Positions 19,106 through 29,533 are shown, counted from the first letter of the stretch. The stretch is 64,000 nt of DNA from an uncultured Helicobacteraceae bacterium (GCA_944323755.1 CALUTR010000005.1:52296-116295); one strand, 5' to 3'. Numbers and translations are program-made. Notes: generated from the sequence alone by a model not told the origin.

Positions 19106-19996
19106 ATGAGATCTTTTTTAATGTGGTTCATATTATCATCTATGCTTATTGGAGATGATATAAATAATAATCAAACAATAAATACGCACAATGAAGATCA
19201 AGAAATATCAGAAATTGATGACAACCTTGAAGATGAAGATGCAATCAAAAACTATGAATTCCCAAAATATGATGATATCAATACTACAAATGATATGCTT
19301 CAAAGATTTTCCATACATAATGAGAGTTATTTTATCCCAGTGTATTACTCAATAAGTGGCATAAGAGCACCATATAAGCCAATTGAAGTAAAACTACAAA
19401 TAAGTGCGAAGGTGAATCTATTTGATGATATTCTATTTGGTATAGGATTATTCTTTGGATATACACAAACATCATTTTTTCAAATGTATTCTGGAAATAT
19501 TTCTGCGCCATTTAGAGATAATGACTATATGCCAGAGCTTACATTTTATAGAGCATTAGATTGGAAATTATTTGGTGGAGAGTTTTATAATATTAGACTT
19601 GGATATTTGCATAGATCAAACGGCGAAGAGCTTAGAGAGCGTTCAAGAGGCATTGATAGAATCATAACTGAATTAATGTATAAAAATGGCAATTTTAATG
19701 CGAATCTAAAAGCGTGGTTTTATATCGGATATGATCCTAGAGATATAAGAAGATACATAGGATATAGTGATTTAAAACTTGGATATAAATTCTTAGATAA
19801 AAATCATATTAGCATTACAATACACAATCTCATTCATAACTACAAAAAATACAAAGGCTCATTTATGCTTGAATATAAATTTGATTTAGAAAGGACAAGC
19901 CTATATGTGCAATATTTTCAAGGATATGGAGATAATTTGTATCAATACAATATAAAGTCTAAAAGTATAGGATTAGGGGTATCAATCAAGAAGTAA
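19106..19996 (+). CDS. pldA: Outer-membrane phospholipase A
   Basis: PldA hydrolyses acyl chains of phospholipids that reach the outer leaflet of the outer membrane. A signal-like N-terminus (residues 1-17) and an acidic Asn/Asp/Glu-rich linker precede the beta-barrel. The catalytic segment is YLHRSNGEELRERSRG, with His169 and Ser171 in the H-x-S order of E. coli PldA, followed by alternating strands ending GLGVSIKK. H. pylori pldA is phase-variable through a homopolymer; no such tract is present here. The 3' end overlaps the convergent CoA-binding gene by 15 bases. Confidence 0.93.
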   Translation: MRSFLMWFILSSMLIGDDINNNQTINTHNEDQEISEIDDNLEDEDAIKNYEFPKYDDINTTNDMLQRFSIHNESYFIPVYYSISGIRAPYKPIEVKLQISAKVNLFDDILFGIGLFFGYTQTSFFQMYSGNISAPFRDNDYMPELTFYRALDWKLFGGEFYNIRLGYLHRSNGEELRERSRGIDRIITELMYKNGNFNANLKAWFYIGYDPRDIRRYIGYSDLKLGYKFLDKNHISITIHNLIHNYKKYKGSFMLEYKFDLERTSLYVQYFQGYGDNLYQYNIKSKSIGLGVSIKK

Positions 19997-20392
19997 TTGA
20001 TGCTCAATTTTAATACATTTATCTTGAACAAAATATATATCATATGGTTTTAACAAATCTTTTATATCATCATTGATAATGCCAAGTTGAAGCCAAAATG
20101 CTTTCAAATTAGTTGAATAATTTATATTATCTATAACTTCTTTTGCAATATTTAACGCTACTTCACTTTTTCTAAATACAACTATTATATCTATATCATT
20201 TTCCCTCAAGGCATCACTTATATTTCTATAAACTTTGCAGCCAAGGATTTCATCTTCACTTGGATATATAGGAACTAACTTATAGCCATTATTTTGTAAA
20301 TACCTAGCAACCATATTGCTATCTTTTGTGGGATTTGGACTTAGCCCAACTATCGCAATAATCTTAGAGTCACGCAAAATATCTTTTATCAT
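19982..20392 (-). CDS. CoA-binding domain protein (YccU-like)
   Basis: This 136-residue single-domain protein has the N-terminal Rossmann CoA-binding motif AIVGLSPNPTKDSNMVARYL and VPIYPSEDEILG, typical of the YccU/succinyl-CoA-synthetase-alpha-like family. The family is widespread, and its function is poorly defined. It follows rpoN by 14 bases in the same direction. Confidence 0.88.
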   Translation of the reverse strand: MIKDILRDSKIIAIVGLSPNPTKDSNMVARYLQNNGYKLVPIYPSEDEILGCKVYRNISDALRENDIDIIVVFRKSEVALNIAKEVIDNINYSTNLKAFWLQLGIINDDIKDLLKPYDIYFVQDKCIKIEHQLLLD

Positions 20393-20406
20393 TCATACTC
20401 CTTAAA

Positions 20407-21675
20407 TCATAATTCCATTTCATATAGACGCTTTCTTTCACCTGAACTTGCTATATTTAGCTGTTTTCTATACTTTGTGATAGTTCTTCTTACCATTTTT
20501 ATTTGATATTTATTTTCTATCAACTCTAGAATCTTAACATCACTCAAAGGTGATTTTTTGTTTTCATATTTTATACAATCTAGTATGAAATCTTTTATGG
20601 AAGTATTTGATGTATCATCTGAAATTGCAGCTGTAAAAAAGCTTTTTAATGGATAGATTCCGCGATTACATTCTAGATATTTGTTTGCAATGGCACGAGA
20701 GATAGTGCTTGGATTATGACCCAACTCTAATGCAATATCCTTTAATTTTAGAGGCTTTATACTACCACCTATAAAAAAATCATATTGATACTCTAACAAC
20801 ATAAGACCTATTTTTTTTATCGTGCTTTTTCTCATATTTAAAGCATCTATTAGATCTCTAGCCTCTTTTAACTTCACTTTAATAGCATTCTCTTTAGAAT
20901 CTTTGATATGATTATCAATGATAATTTCTGGATAATAATCATCATTTAAACTCACTTCAAAGCCATCACTTGTGTGATTTATCATAATATCTGGAATGAC
21001 ACTTAAATCAGCAGCAAAATAATCCAATGCAGGCGGATTTTTAAGCCTTGAAATAAGTTTCATAGCTTGAGTATAGAGTCTATTATTTATATATTTTTTG
21101 TGATTTTTCAAATCATTAATAAGGCAAAAACACAAATCATACAATTCCCTGTCTAAATCAAAACTATCAAGCTGAAAAATCATAGATTCTACATCATTTA
21201 TAGCACCAACACCAGATGGATCAAGCTTGCTAAATCTTAGTCGGATATTTTCTACAAAATGAGATTCCACACCATATAAATTTGCAATTTCACTAACACT
21301 ACCTTCAAAATATCCATCATCACCGATATTATCGATAATTTCAAGTGCTATTTTTTGACTTATTGGTGTTGGAAACAAAGGTGGGAGAATTTGCGATTCT
21401 AACATCTCATAAAGACTCTTCTCATAAATACTTAATGCCTCTATCTTATCGCTCATATATCGTTTAGAAGCAATATCACTACGCCTGTAATTTTTAATCG
21501 CTGATGGCGGAAGATTCTGCCTTATATTGCTTTGTATATCTACAAATGGATTTTCTACGATAAATTCACTTAAAACTTCCTCTAAATCGATAGTTGAGCT
21601 TTGCAATATTGGAAACCAGCTCTTTAGTGTGGGGCTTAGCTTTGTTTTTGGGCTTTGAGATTGCTTTAATTTCAT
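20407..21675 (-). CDS. rpoN: RNA polymerase sigma-54 factor
   Basis: RpoN directs transcription of flagellar hook and rod genes in Helicobacter. The 422-residue protein has region I at the N-terminus ([14 protein letters not shown] Gln/Leu start, [16 protein letters not shown]), a core-binding middle and the C-terminal RpoN box [14 protein letters not shown], which reads the -24 element. The 3' end encodes [11 protein letters not shown]. It is translationally coupled to lptB by a four-base overlap, an arrangement shared with H. pylori. Its stability factor (HP0958-like) is encoded at 6.9-7.6 kb. Confidence 0.96.
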   Translation of the reverse strand: MKLKQSQSPKTKLSPTLKSWFPILQSSTIDLEEVLSEFIVENPFVDIQSNIRQNLPPSAIKNYRRSDIASKRYMSDKIEALSIYEKSLYEMLESQILPPLFPTPISQKIALEIIDNIGDDGYFEGSVSEIANLYGVESHFVENIRLRFSKLDPSGVGAINDVESMIFQLDSFDLDRELYDLCFCLINDLKNHKKYINNRLYTQAMKLISRLKNPPALDYFAADLSVIPDIMINHTSDGFEVSLNDDYYPEIIIDNHIKDSKENAIKVKLKEARDLIDALNMRKSTIKKIGLMLLEYQYDFFIGGSIKPLKLKDIALELGHNPSTISRAIANKYLECNRGIYPLKSFFTAAISDDTSNTSIKDFILDCIKYENKKSPLSDVKILELIENKYQIKMVRRTITKYRKQLNIASSGERKRLYEMEL

Positions 21676-22394
21676 ATTTTAAAATTTTCACCAAGATAGT
21701 GGATTCTCACTAATTCATTATCATAGATTTCATCACTACTTCCGCTTGCAAGCAAACTGCCACTCTTTATCACATACGCTCTATCACATACAGACAAAGT
21801 CTCTCTCACATTATGATCTGTTATCAATACACCTATATTTAGTTCTATTAGTTTTTCTATAATATTTTGAATATCTATTACAGCGATTGGATCAACCCCA
21901 GCAAATGGCTCATCTAATAATATAAATTTTGGATTTTTAATAAGTGCCCTTGCAATTTCAACCCTCCTTCTCTCTCCACCACTAAGAGATAAACCCTTGC
22001 GTCTCCTAATAGTAGTGATATTAAATGCTTCAAGCATCTCCTCTATCCGCTGTAATCGCAATTTAGAATCTTTTATGGATACTTCTGCTGCGAATTCTAG
22101 ATTATCCTCAACACTCAAATCTCTAAAAATGCTAGATTCTTGTGGAAGATAACCTATACCCATATTTGATCGCTTATGGAGAGGCAAAGTTGTGATATTT
22201 GCATCATTTAAAAAAACATTTCCATTGCTTGGGACTAAAAGACCACAAATCATATAAAATGTAGTAGTTTTTCCTGCACCATTTGGTCCAAGAAGACCAA
22301 CTACCTCAGCACTATTTACTTCTAGTGATACATCATTCACAATTTTTGTTTTTTTGATCGTTTTGCTCAAGTTTTGCGCTCTTAGAGTATCCAC
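21672..22394 (-). CDS. lptB: LPS export ABC transporter ATP-binding protein
   Basis: LptB powers extraction of LPS from the inner membrane with LptFG. The 240-residue protein has Walker [11 protein letters not shown]-loop [10 protein letters not shown], the signature [15 protein letters not shown] and Walker [14 protein letters not shown]. The start is GTG; the nearby ATG is in another frame. It sits between tsaE and rpoN, overlapping rpoN by four bases. Confidence 0.97.
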   Translation of the reverse strand: MDTLRAQNLSKTIKKTKIVNDVSLEVNSAEVVGLLGPNGAGKTTTFYMICGLLVPSNGNVFLNDANITTLPLHKRSNMGIGYLPQESSIFRDLSVEDNLEFAAEVSIKDSKLRLQRIEEMLEAFNITTIRRRKGLSLSGGERRRVEIARALIKNPKFILLDEPFAGVDPIAVIDIQNIIEKLIELNIGVLITDHNVRETLSVCDRAYVIKSGSLLASGSSDEIYDNELVRIHYLGENFKI

Positions 22395-22403
22395 ATATAT
22401 CCT

Positions 22404-22817
22404 TTAGCTAATCTCATAATTTCTGGATTCTAAACTTTTATCTATCTTTATAGTAATGATATTAGAAAATGCATCATTTAGTATTGATTTTAGTTCGTTG
22501 TTTGCCCACTCAATAAAATGAACACCTCTATTTTCAAGCAAATCCAAGATTCCAAGATGCAATAAATCACTTATCTCTCTATTATATAAATCATAATGAA
22601 ATATCTGATTATCATATTCGTGCATTAAACCAAAAGTAGGCGATGTTACATAATCATAAATTCCACACAATCTTACATATTCCTTTATTAGGCTTGTTTT
22701 ACCTGCACCAACATCACCATATAGCAAAAATATAATATGCTCTTTATCTTTTGTAATTTCATTGATTTTAGAGCAAATTACCTCTAAGTTATTTAAATCA
22801 ATATCATAAAAAACCAT
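22404..22817 (-). CDS. tsaE: tRNA threonylcarbamoyladenosine biosynthesis protein TsaE
   Basis: TsaE is the small ATPase of the TsaBDE complex that makes t6A37 in ANN-decoding tRNAs. The Walker A motif is GDVGAGKTS, and SPTFGLMHEY and HYDLYN follow in the family order. I prefer the ATG at 22817 (137 residues), five bases after the dnaX stop; an in-frame GTG at 22841 would add eight residues inside dnaX. Confidence 0.93.
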   Translation of the reverse strand: MVFYDIDLNNLEVICSKINEITKDKEHIIFLLYGDVGAGKTSLIKEYVRLCGIYDYVTSPTFGLMHEYDNQIFHYDLYNREISDLLHLGILDLLENRGVHFIEWANNELKSILNDAFSNIITIKIDKSLESRNYEIS

Positions 22818-22821
22818 ATCA

Positions 22822-24315
22822 TCACTCTTTGATAAAATCACTATTTAATACTTGTTTATCAATGATTGTAAAAACATTTTCTATATCTTTTATAATTTCT
22901 GGCTCCAAGTGTTTATTTTTTTCATTCTGTTTTTCTTGTTTTGGAGCCACAATTTTTGTATTTTCACCAAATACTTCACACACAAGCTCCATAATAACAT
23001 TAAAAAATTGCCTTAGCTTATCTCTATCTTCTCCTTGTGCTTTGCTGTTCCAAGTAAGAGTGGAATCTCTAAAATCAACAAATTCGATATTTTTCTTAAA
23101 AATCTCCCCTAACTCATAATCACGATTATAAATTTTATCTATCAATTGCTCAAATTTTGGCTTTATCTCTATTTTTATCTCATTAGTAGGACTTATATCA
23201 TTTTGAGCATCTATATCTACAACATTAGTAGTATTTATGGATTGATTATCGCTTATGACTTCTTTTTCAATTTTGGCAATGATTTTGTTGATTTCATTTA
23301 TATTTAGTGCCTCTTTAAATTTCAATGTTGTCAAAAGCAGCACAAAAGAAGATTCTGCATTTTGTGATAGCATATTTTTTGCATCACCTAAAATCCTAAA
23401 AAATCTATCAATCACAATCAAGCTATATTTAGAATCCTTGCTTAGCATTCTGTATTTTAAAAATATAATCATCTCATCGATGATATTTTCAACTTCATAA
23501 GATTCAAATTCTTTGAGTATAGATTCTATTTTAGGATCATTTTTTGATAATATGGAGTTAAAAAAATCCTCTATCATACTTGGATTTAGAGCACCAAGCA
23601 TACTTGATACACTCTCTAATGTAATATTTTCTTTAGAAAAAATAATAGATTGTTCAAGCAAAGTTAAAGCATCACGAAGACTTCCACCACAATTCCTAGA
23701 TAGTAAATCAATCGCATCATCTTCAAACTTCACACCTTCTAAGCCAAGTATCCTCTTTAAATGGACAGCGATGCTATTTTGTGGAATCTTTTTAAATCTG
23801 AAATGCTGCGTTCTACTTAATATCGTAGGTGGCAATTTTAACGGATCTGTCGTAGCAAGTATAAACTTCACATATTCTGGCGGTTCTTCTAATGTCTTTA
23901 AAAGTGCATTAAAAGCCTCTTTTGTAAGCATATGAACCTCATCTATGATAAAAATCTTAAATCTACTATATGCAGGCTTGTATTGGATTTGCTCTATTAA
24001 GTCTTTTATATCATCAATTGATCTTGATGAAGCAGCGTCCATTTCAATGATATCCATATGAGTATTATTAAGCGAACTTTTGCAAGATTCACATTCTCCA
24101 CAAGGTACACTTGTTGGGAATTTTTCACATTGTAATGCTCTAGCAAAAATCCTAGCACTTGAAGTTTTCCCGCTACCTCTAAGCCCAGAAAAAAGGTATG
24201 CATGAGAAACTTTATTTAAATCAAGTGCAAGTGATAAAGTCTGTGAAACAGAATCTTGACCTATCAAATCACTAAATTTTGAGGGACGATATTTAAGTGA
24301 TAATGCTTTTGACAT
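22822..24315 (-). CDS. dnaX: DNA polymerase III subunits gamma/tau
   Basis: DnaX is the AAA+ clamp-loader ATPase. The 497-residue protein has Walker A GLRGSGKTSSA, a four-Cys zinc module (CEKFPTSVPCGECESC), the DEVHML Walker B and the SRTQ sensor segment, then a lower-complexity C-terminal tail of about 130 residues. I saw no slippery A-run with a following hairpin that would give a separate gamma form. It is the first gene of the leftward dnaX-tsaE-lptB-rpoN operon. Confidence 0.96.
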   Translation of the reverse strand: MSKALSLKYRPSKFSDLIGQDSVSQTLSLALDLNKVSHAYLFSGLRGSGKTSSARIFARALQCEKFPTSVPCGECESCKSSLNNTHMDIIEMDAASSRSIDDIKDLIEQIQYKPAYSRFKIFIIDEVHMLTKEAFNALLKTLEEPPEYVKFILATTDPLKLPPTILSRTQHFRFKKIPQNSIAVHLKRILGLEGVKFEDDAIDLLSRNCGGSLRDALTLLEQSIIFSKENITLESVSSMLGALNPSMIEDFFNSILSKNDPKIESILKEFESYEVENIIDEMIIFLKYRMLSKDSKYSLIVIDRFFRILGDAKNMLSQNAESSFVLLLTTLKFKEALNINEINKIIAKIEKEVISDNQSINTTNVVDIDAQNDISPTNEIKIEIKPKFEQLIDKIYNRDYELGEIFKKNIEFVDFRDSTLTWNSKAQGEDRDKLRQFFNVIMELVCEVFGENTKIVAPKQEKQNEKNKHLEPEIIKDIENVFTIIDKQVLNSDFIKE

Positions 24316-24387
24316 TTTTACCCTTTAGGTGTTAAAGTGAATTTTTAATTTTAAATTTTTTAAGCTTTATTTACACTATTGTTTTAA

Positions 24388-24393
24388 TATAAT
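24388..24393 (+). promoter_or_regulatory. -10 box (TATAAT) for ilvB-ilvN-lpxD
   Basis: A perfect TATAAT 37 bases upstream of the ilvB ATG, with A/T-rich sequence before it and AAAGGA as ribosome site downstream. I saw no attenuator leader peptide rich in branched-chain residues. Confidence 0.5.
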
Positions 24394-24429
24394 CACAAGC
24401 CATTTAATCTTGCAAAAGGAAACAGAGTT

Positions 24430-26127
24430 ATGCCTACTGCAACTACAAATAAAATGACAGGCGCCAAAATGGTTATGGAGTCCTTTAGAGAAGAGGGTGT
24501 TGAGGTTGTCTTTGGATATCCAGGTGGGGCTGTTTTGTTTATCTATGATGAAATATATAAACAAGATTATTTTAAGCATATTTTAACAAGACATGAACAA
24601 GGTGCATTACACGCTGCTGATGGATATGCAAGGGCTAGTGGGAAAGTCGGAGTAGCAGTAATCACAAGTGGACCAGGATTTACAAATGCAGTTACAGGTA
24701 TCGCGACTGCATATACAGATTCCATACCACTTGTGATAATAAGCGGACAAGTGCCTATAACACAAATTGGTACAGATGCATTTCAAGAAATTGATGCTGT
24801 AGGCATCTCGCGCCCTTGCACAAAACACAACTATCTTGTCAAGAATATAAAAGAATTACCTAGAATCTTAAAAGAGGCATTTTATATAGCGCGAAGCGGA
24901 AGACCAGGTCCAGTTTTAATTGATTTGCCAAAAGATATAAGTAACACAATTGGAGAATTTAACTATCCAAAAGAAATAGAATTACAAACATATAAACCAA
25001 CAATAAAAGGTAATACAAGGCAAATACTAAAACTAAAAGATGCAATATGTGAGGCAAAAAAACCTCTATTTTACATAGGTGGTGGGGCTATCATTGCAAA
25101 TGCATATGATGAAATTAGAAAACTCATTGAATTAACACAAATACCAGCGGTTGAGACATTGATGGCTAGAGGTATATGTGGAGATTCTAATCATCTATTT
25201 CTTGGTATGGCTGGAATGCACGGCAGCTACACTTCAAATATGGCAATATCAGAATGTGATTTATTAATATCACTTGGAGCAAGATTTGATGATAGGATCA
25301 CAGGCAAACTAAGCGAATTTGCAAAACACGCAAAAATAGCTCATATAGATATCGACCCAAGCTCTATTGGAAAGATTGTAAATGTCAATTATCCAATAGT
25401 TGGTGATTTAAAAAATGTATGCAAAGAATTATTAAAGAATTTAGGTGATTATGACAACACAAAAACAAAAAAATGGCTAGAAGTAATAGAATCATACAAA
25501 GCAAAACACTCTTTTTATTACAAAGATTCAAACGATGTTTTAAAGCCACAATGGGTTATTGAAATGGTGTGGCAAATGGCAAATGGCAATGCGATCATAT
25601 CAACAGATGTTGGGCAACATCAAATGTGGGTGGCACAATTCTATAAATTTTTAAATCCTAGAGAATTTATAACAAGTGGCGGACTTGGGACGATGGGCTT
25701 TGGACTTCCAGCTGCAATTGGTGCAAAGATCGCTAAAAAGAACCATTACTCAATCAATATTTCAGGCGATGGATCCATTATGATGAATATACAAGAATTG
25801 ATGACTTGTATAGAACAAAGCATTCCTGTTATCAATATCGTGCTAAATAATAATTATTTAGGCATGGTGCGGCAATGGCAGACATTTTTCTATGATGAGA
25901 GATATTCAAGTGTAGATCTAACATATCAGCCAGATTTTGTAAAATTAATAGAATCTTTTGGTGGCATAGGATTTATAGTAAAGACAAAAGAAGAATTCAA
26001 AGAAGCATTACAAGAAGCAATGAAAGCAAATAAAGTAGCATTACTTGATGTAAAAATTGATAGAATGGAATCTGTATTCCCTATGGTGCCAAGCGGTGAA
26101 GCACTATACAATATGATATTAAATTAA
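24430..26127 (+). CDS. ilvB: Acetolactate synthase, large catalytic subunit
   Basis: The enzyme condenses two pyruvates (or pyruvate and 2-oxobutyrate) using thiamine diphosphate and FAD in branched-chain amino acid synthesis. The 565-residue protein has FGYPGGAVLFIYDE, RHEQGALHAADGYARASG with the catalytic Glu, and the ThDP motif GDGSIMMNIQEL through NNNYLGMVRQWQ. The large-subunit length is normal. It is followed after 13 bases by ilvN and then lpxD, so amino acid and LPS genes share a message. Confidence 0.97.
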   Translation: MPTATTNKMTGAKMVMESFREEGVEVVFGYPGGAVLFIYDEIYKQDYFKHILTRHEQGALHAADGYARASGKVGVAVITSGPGFTNAVTGIATAYTDSIPLVIISGQVPITQIGTDAFQEIDAVGISRPCTKHNYLVKNIKELPRILKEAFYIARSGRPGPVLIDLPKDISNTIGEFNYPKEIELQTYKPTIKGNTRQILKLKDAICEAKKPLFYIGGGAIIANAYDEIRKLIELTQIPAVETLMARGICGDSNHLFLGMAGMHGSYTSNMAISECDLLISLGARFDDRITGKLSEFAKHAKIAHIDIDPSSIGKIVNVNYPIVGDLKNVCKELLKNLGDYDNTKTKKWLEVIESYKAKHSFYYKDSNDVLKPQWVIEMVWQMANGNAIISTDVGQHQMWVAQFYKFLNPREFITSGGLGTMGFGLPAAIGAKIAKKNHYSINISGDGSIMMNIQELMTCIEQSIPVINIVLNNNYLGMVRQWQTFFYDERYSSVDLTYQPDFVKLIESFGGIGFIVKTKEEFKEALQEAMKANKVALLDVKIDRMESVFPMVPSGEALYNMILN

Positions 26128-26140
26128 TTAGGAGTTGGTT

Positions 26141-26611
26141 ATGAAAAAAAGAAGAATTGTATCTGTAACCGTTCTTAATGAACATAGCGTTTTATCGCGT
26201 ATTGCAGGATTATTTGCAGGCAGGGGATATAATATAGAATCTTTAACCGTAGCTCCACTACAAGGCGATGAATTATCAAGAATCACAATAGCTACAAGTG
26301 GTGATGAAAGGGTATTTGAGCAAATAATAAAACAACTTCACAAACTAATACCAGTCCTTAGCGTGATTGAAGATGAAGATTTAATTCAAAAAGAAACAGC
26401 ACTTGCAAAAGTATCAATTAATGAATCAATTAGCGATATTAACGCACTATGCAAGGCATACAATGGTGGTATAGCAAATGCAAATGACAAATATATTATA
26501 TTAACAATCACAGATAGTCCACAGCGTGTTGATAGCTTCATAAAAGCACTAAAGCACTTCAAGCCAAAAGAAGTGATACGAAGTGGAGTAATAGCAATTG
26601 AGCAACACTAA
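26141..26611 (+). CDS. ilvN: Acetolactate synthase, small regulatory subunit
   Basis: This ACT-domain subunit confers valine feedback inhibition. The N-terminal ACT fold is visible in VTVLNEHSVLSRIAGLFAGRGYNIESL, split here as VTVLNEHSVLSRIAG and LFAGRGYNIESL, and a second regulatory domain fills the rest of 156 residues. I use the ATG at 26141 because TAGGAG lies six bases before it; a TTG two codons earlier would fall on the ribosome site. Confidence 0.95.
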   Translation: MKKRRIVSVTVLNEHSVLSRIAGLFAGRGYNIESLTVAPLQGDELSRITIATSGDERVFEQIIKQLHKLIPVLSVIEDEDLIQKETALAKVSINESISDINALCKAYNGGIANANDKYIILTITDSPQRVDSFIKALKHFKPKEVIRSGVIAIEQH

Positions 26612-26626
26612 CAAAAAGGAGTAAAA

Positions 26627-27574
26627 ATGAGATTACACAAAATGCTAAAACAACTAGATATAGATCCAAATGGAGTAGAAGATTTTGATGTAATTTCTTT
26701 AATGCCTCCACAATACGCAACAAAAAATGATATAAGCTATATAAATGATGAAAAATATCTATCCTCATTGCACACATGTCAAGCTGGAGCTGTATTTGTA
26801 GATATAAAGTATAAAGATACAAATCTTGGTAAAAATATTATTTTTGTAAAAAATCCATATCTAGTATTTGCACATTTAACTCATTTTTTCAAATATGATC
26901 AAATTAAACATACACAATCCACTACACAAAAACAAAAAAATACAAAAATATACGAAGGTGTATTTATTGGAGAAAATGTAAAAATCGGAGATCATTGCGT
27001 TATTATGCCAGGTTGCGTGATTTGCGATGATGTAACAATAGGAAACAATGTAAGAATCTATCCAAATGTAACAATATACAAAGACAGCATCATTGGGGAT
27101 AATGTGATTATGCATTCAGGTTGCGTGATCGGCTCTGATGGCTTTGGATATGCGCACACTAGTGATGGACAACACATAAAAATCGAGCATTTAGGCAATG
27201 TAATCATAGAAGATAATGTAGAAATTGGTGCAAATACCACAATTGATAGAGGCGTATTAGATAGCACAATCATAAAGAAAGGTGCAAAAATCGATAATCT
27301 CGTTCAAATAGGGCATAACTGCATTATAGGTGAATATAGTATCTTAGTATCACAAGTTGGATTTGCAGGAAGCACAACAACAGGTAGAAATGTAGTTTGC
27401 GGCGGTCAAGCAGGAACAGGTGGGCATATACACATAGGCGATTTTACTCAAGTTGCAGCAAGGGCAGGAATATCAAAAAATCTACCACCAAATACAAAAT
27501 GGGCTGGACACCCAATAATGGAACTAAAAGCATGGCAAAAATTGCAAATCAAAATAAGGAATCTATTAAAGTAG
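26627..27574 (+). CDS. lpxD: UDP-3-O-acylglucosamine N-acyltransferase
   Basis: LpxD adds the second 3-hydroxyacyl chain in lipid A synthesis. The 315 residues comprise an N-terminal uridine-binding domain (to ~95), a left-handed beta-helix of hexapeptide repeats and a C-terminal helix ending KIRNLLK. The catalytic His lies in GHNCIIG and the GSDGFGY motif is present. It starts 15 bases after ilvN with an AAAGGAG site. Confidence 0.96.
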   Translation: MRLHKMLKQLDIDPNGVEDFDVISLMPPQYATKNDISYINDEKYLSSLHTCQAGAVFVDIKYKDTNLGKNIIFVKNPYLVFAHLTHFFKYDQIKHTQSTTQKQKNTKIYEGVFIGENVKIGDHCVIMPGCVICDDVTIGNNVRIYPNVTIYKDSIIGDNVIMHSGCVIGSDGFGYAHTSDGQHIKIEHLGNVIIEDNVEIGANTTIDRGVLDSTIIKKGAKIDNLVQIGHNCIIGEYSILVSQVGFAGSTTTGRNVVCGGQAGTGGHIHIGDFTQVAARAGISKNLPPNTKWAGHPIMELKAWQKLQIKIRNLLK

Positions 27575-27579
27575 CTTCC

Positions 27580-28131
27580 TTAAGACTTAAATATACCTAG
27601 CAAATCATCTTTGATATTATCAAAATCACTTACATTAGCTGTATCATCTTCGCCACTTAAGCATTTACTTATTTGCGATTGAAGCATATTTAATTCATTA
27701 ATTTTAATAGAGCAATACCCATAAAGATTATCATTGATAAAATTGATAGGACTAGCTACATCAAGATTAAATTGCCTTCCATTGATCAAACAAGATAATT
27801 CAACATCAAATAAAGCAATGCCCATAAACTTTGCATTATCAACCAAATGTTGGATATTTGATAGATAATTTTGCCTTTCTGTTTGCATTGATTGCATCGT
27901 CTGTGCATTAGATTCTGTGTTTAATAAATCATCAATCCACTGAATCTTCTCTACTAAATTTTTAATTTTATGCAAATTAAGATTGATGATTTGAACAGCA
28001 CCGATAAATTCATTTATCCCTTTCATTGTTTCACCAAAATTATGTATATGCGTCTTTGTAAAACTAGAATCTATCTCTTCTATGCCTGATAAATGTTTTT
28101 TAAATGTAGCTAATATATCATCATTATTCAT
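27580..28131 (-). CDS. HP1076-like protein, probable FliS co-chaperone
   Basis: This 183-residue protein is helical at both ends with a central strand-rich part (FMGIALFDVELSCLING), a pattern like flagellin termini flanking a small core. In H. pylori the neighbour of csd4 is HP1076, a FliS-binding co-chaperone with a flagellin-like fold, and the same divergent arrangement is seen here. I infer a role in flagellin export with FliS. It has no signal peptide. Identity rests on synteny and pattern, not on an alignment. Confidence 0.7.
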   Translation of the reverse strand: MNNDDILATFKKHLSGIEEIDSSFTKTHIHNFGETMKGINEFIGAVQIINLNLHKIKNLVEKIQWIDDLLNTESNAQTMQSMQTERQNYLSNIQHLVDNAKFMGIALFDVELSCLINGRQFNLDVASPINFINDNLYGYCSIKINELNMLQSQISKCLSGEDDTANVSDFDNIKDDLLGIFKS

Positions 28132-28185
28132 CTTTTTGCTCCTTTATTTTGCCCTTATAGAAGCATATTTTATTCCATTTTTATC

Positions 28186-28194
28186 TGCTATAAT
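28186..28194 (+). promoter_or_regulatory. Extended -10 promoter for csd4
   Basis: TG-C-TATAAT, an extended -10 element. Transcription would start near 28201, which is downstream of the in-frame ATG at 28082 and supports the shorter csd4 reading (TTG at 28229). Confidence 0.5.
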
Positions 28195-28228
28195 TACTAG
28201 CATTTTATTATTTATTGCGGTGGTAATT

Positions 28229-29533
28229 TTGAGATTTTTATTTTTTGGTTTTATATTCTTTTCTTTATTTACAAATGCAAAACCAATAAACTTCAGTCTA
28301 TATAAATTAGATTCAAACAATCAAAGCAACAAACCTGCATTACTTATAATATCTGGGATACAAGGAGATGAGCCAGGTGGATTTAATGCAACATCAATAC
28401 TTATAAAGCATTACAAGATACTTGATGGCAATATATGGATAGTACCAAATCTTAATCAACATAGCATTCTAAGGAATAATAGGGGAATCTATGGTGATAT
28501 GAATAGAAAATTTGCAAATCTAAGCAAAAATGACCCCGAATACCAAATCATACAAAATATAAAAAAAATTATACTAGATGAAAATGTTGCAAGAATTTTG
28601 CATTTACACGATGGAAGTGGATTTTATAGAGAAACATACATAAACAACCTCTTAAACCAAAATAGATGGGGGAATTGCTCTGTAATAGACCAAAAAACAT
28701 TATTTGAAATCAATGATCTAAATAACAACATAACACAAGTAGTGGATTACATAAATACAAATCTTTTAGATGAGTTGCATAGATATAGAGTTAGGAATAC
28801 AAACACATCAAATGGCGATACAGAGCAAGATAAAAGCCTTACATACTTTGCAACTATTAACAAAAAAATGGCATTTGCAAATGAAGCATCAAAAAGCTTA
28901 CCACTAAATCAAAGAGTGTATTATCATTTGCTTGCAATTGAAGGAATGATGAAAAGTATGGATATTAAGTTTGATAGAGATTTCAATCTTGACATAAAAA
29001 GCATTGACAAGCTTATAAATCACGAAAATACAAATATAGTAATAAATGATATTATAGAGATTCCATTACACGATATAAAACCTATTATCAATTACTTTCC
29101 AGCGCAAAAAGGAGATATGAATTTCTACTCAAATACACCTATCGTATGGCTATTTAAAGATGGGAAAAATTACAGAATAAAACACGGAAACAAAAATATA
29201 ACACAGCTAAAGCCATTTTACATAGAATTTGACTACTCTTTAAAAAGTATCAATATAATCATTGATGGCAACGAAGTAGAAGCACCTATTGGCACGATAG
29301 TATCACTAAAAGATAGCTTTATCATTCCGCAGCTTGATTATAGAGTAAATGTGATAGGGTATTACAAAGAAAATATAGATAGTGAAGTTGGAATCGAAAT
29401 AAAAAAAGATGATTTAATGGATAAATTTAGCATTGACAAAGATGGTAAAAAATATAGAATTGAATTTTACAAGCAAACAAACGGCGAGGAAGATAAATTC
29501 GCAGGAATGATAATACTTGACTTCAAAAACTAA
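28229..29533 (+). CDS. csd4: Peptidoglycan DL-carboxypeptidase, M14 family (Csd4/Pgp1)
   Basis: Csd4 trims muramyl tripeptides to dipeptides in the periplasm and sets helical cell shape. From the TTG at 28229 the protein is 434 residues with a signal peptide at ~1-17. The zinc site reads GIQGDEPGG with Gln45 and Glu48 and the second ligand His127 in LHLHDGSGF. H. pylori Csd4 uses the same unusual Gln-x2-Glu and His at nearly the same numbers, which supports both the identity and the start. Alternative starts are GTG 28220 and an upstream ATG at 28082 that would overlap the divergent gene by 50 bases. Confidence 0.9.
   Translation: MRFLFFGFIFFSLFTNAKPINFSLYKLDSNNQSNKPALLIISGIQGDEPGGFNATSILIKHYKILDGNIWIVPNLNQHSILRNNRGIYGDMNRKFANLSKNDPEYQIIQNIKKIILDENVARILHLHDGSGFYRETYINNLLNQNRWGNCSVIDQKTLFEINDLNNNITQVVDYINTNLLDELHRYRVRNTNTSNGDTEQDKSLTYFATINKKMAFANEASKSLPLNQRVYYHLLAIEGMMKSMDIKFDRDFNLDIKSIDKLINHENTNIVINDIIEIPLHDIKPIINYFPAQKGDMNFYSNTPIVWLFKDGKNYRIKHGNKNITQLKPFYIEFDYSLKSINIIIDGNEVEAPIGTIVSLKDSFIIPQLDYRVNVIGYYKENIDSEVGIEIKKDDLMDKFSIDKDGKKYRIEFYKQTNGEEDKFAGMIILDFKN

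Noticed and set aside
24242..24250. TGTGAAACA inside dnaX as a third parS-like site
   Set aside because: Only part of the palindrome matches; the other half does not.
22822..24315. Programmed frameshift in dnaX for a gamma product
   Set aside because: No A-rich slippery site followed by a stable hairpin was visible at the expected place.
28027..28034. TGTTTCAC inside the HP1076-like gene as a parS-like half-site
   Set aside because: Only one half of the palindrome is present and the sequence is explained by coding.
28082..28228. Longer csd4 with a hydrophobic N-terminal extension starting at ATG 28082
   Set aside because: It overlaps the divergent gene by 50 bases and lies upstream of the best promoter; the shorter form aligns with Csd4 numbering.
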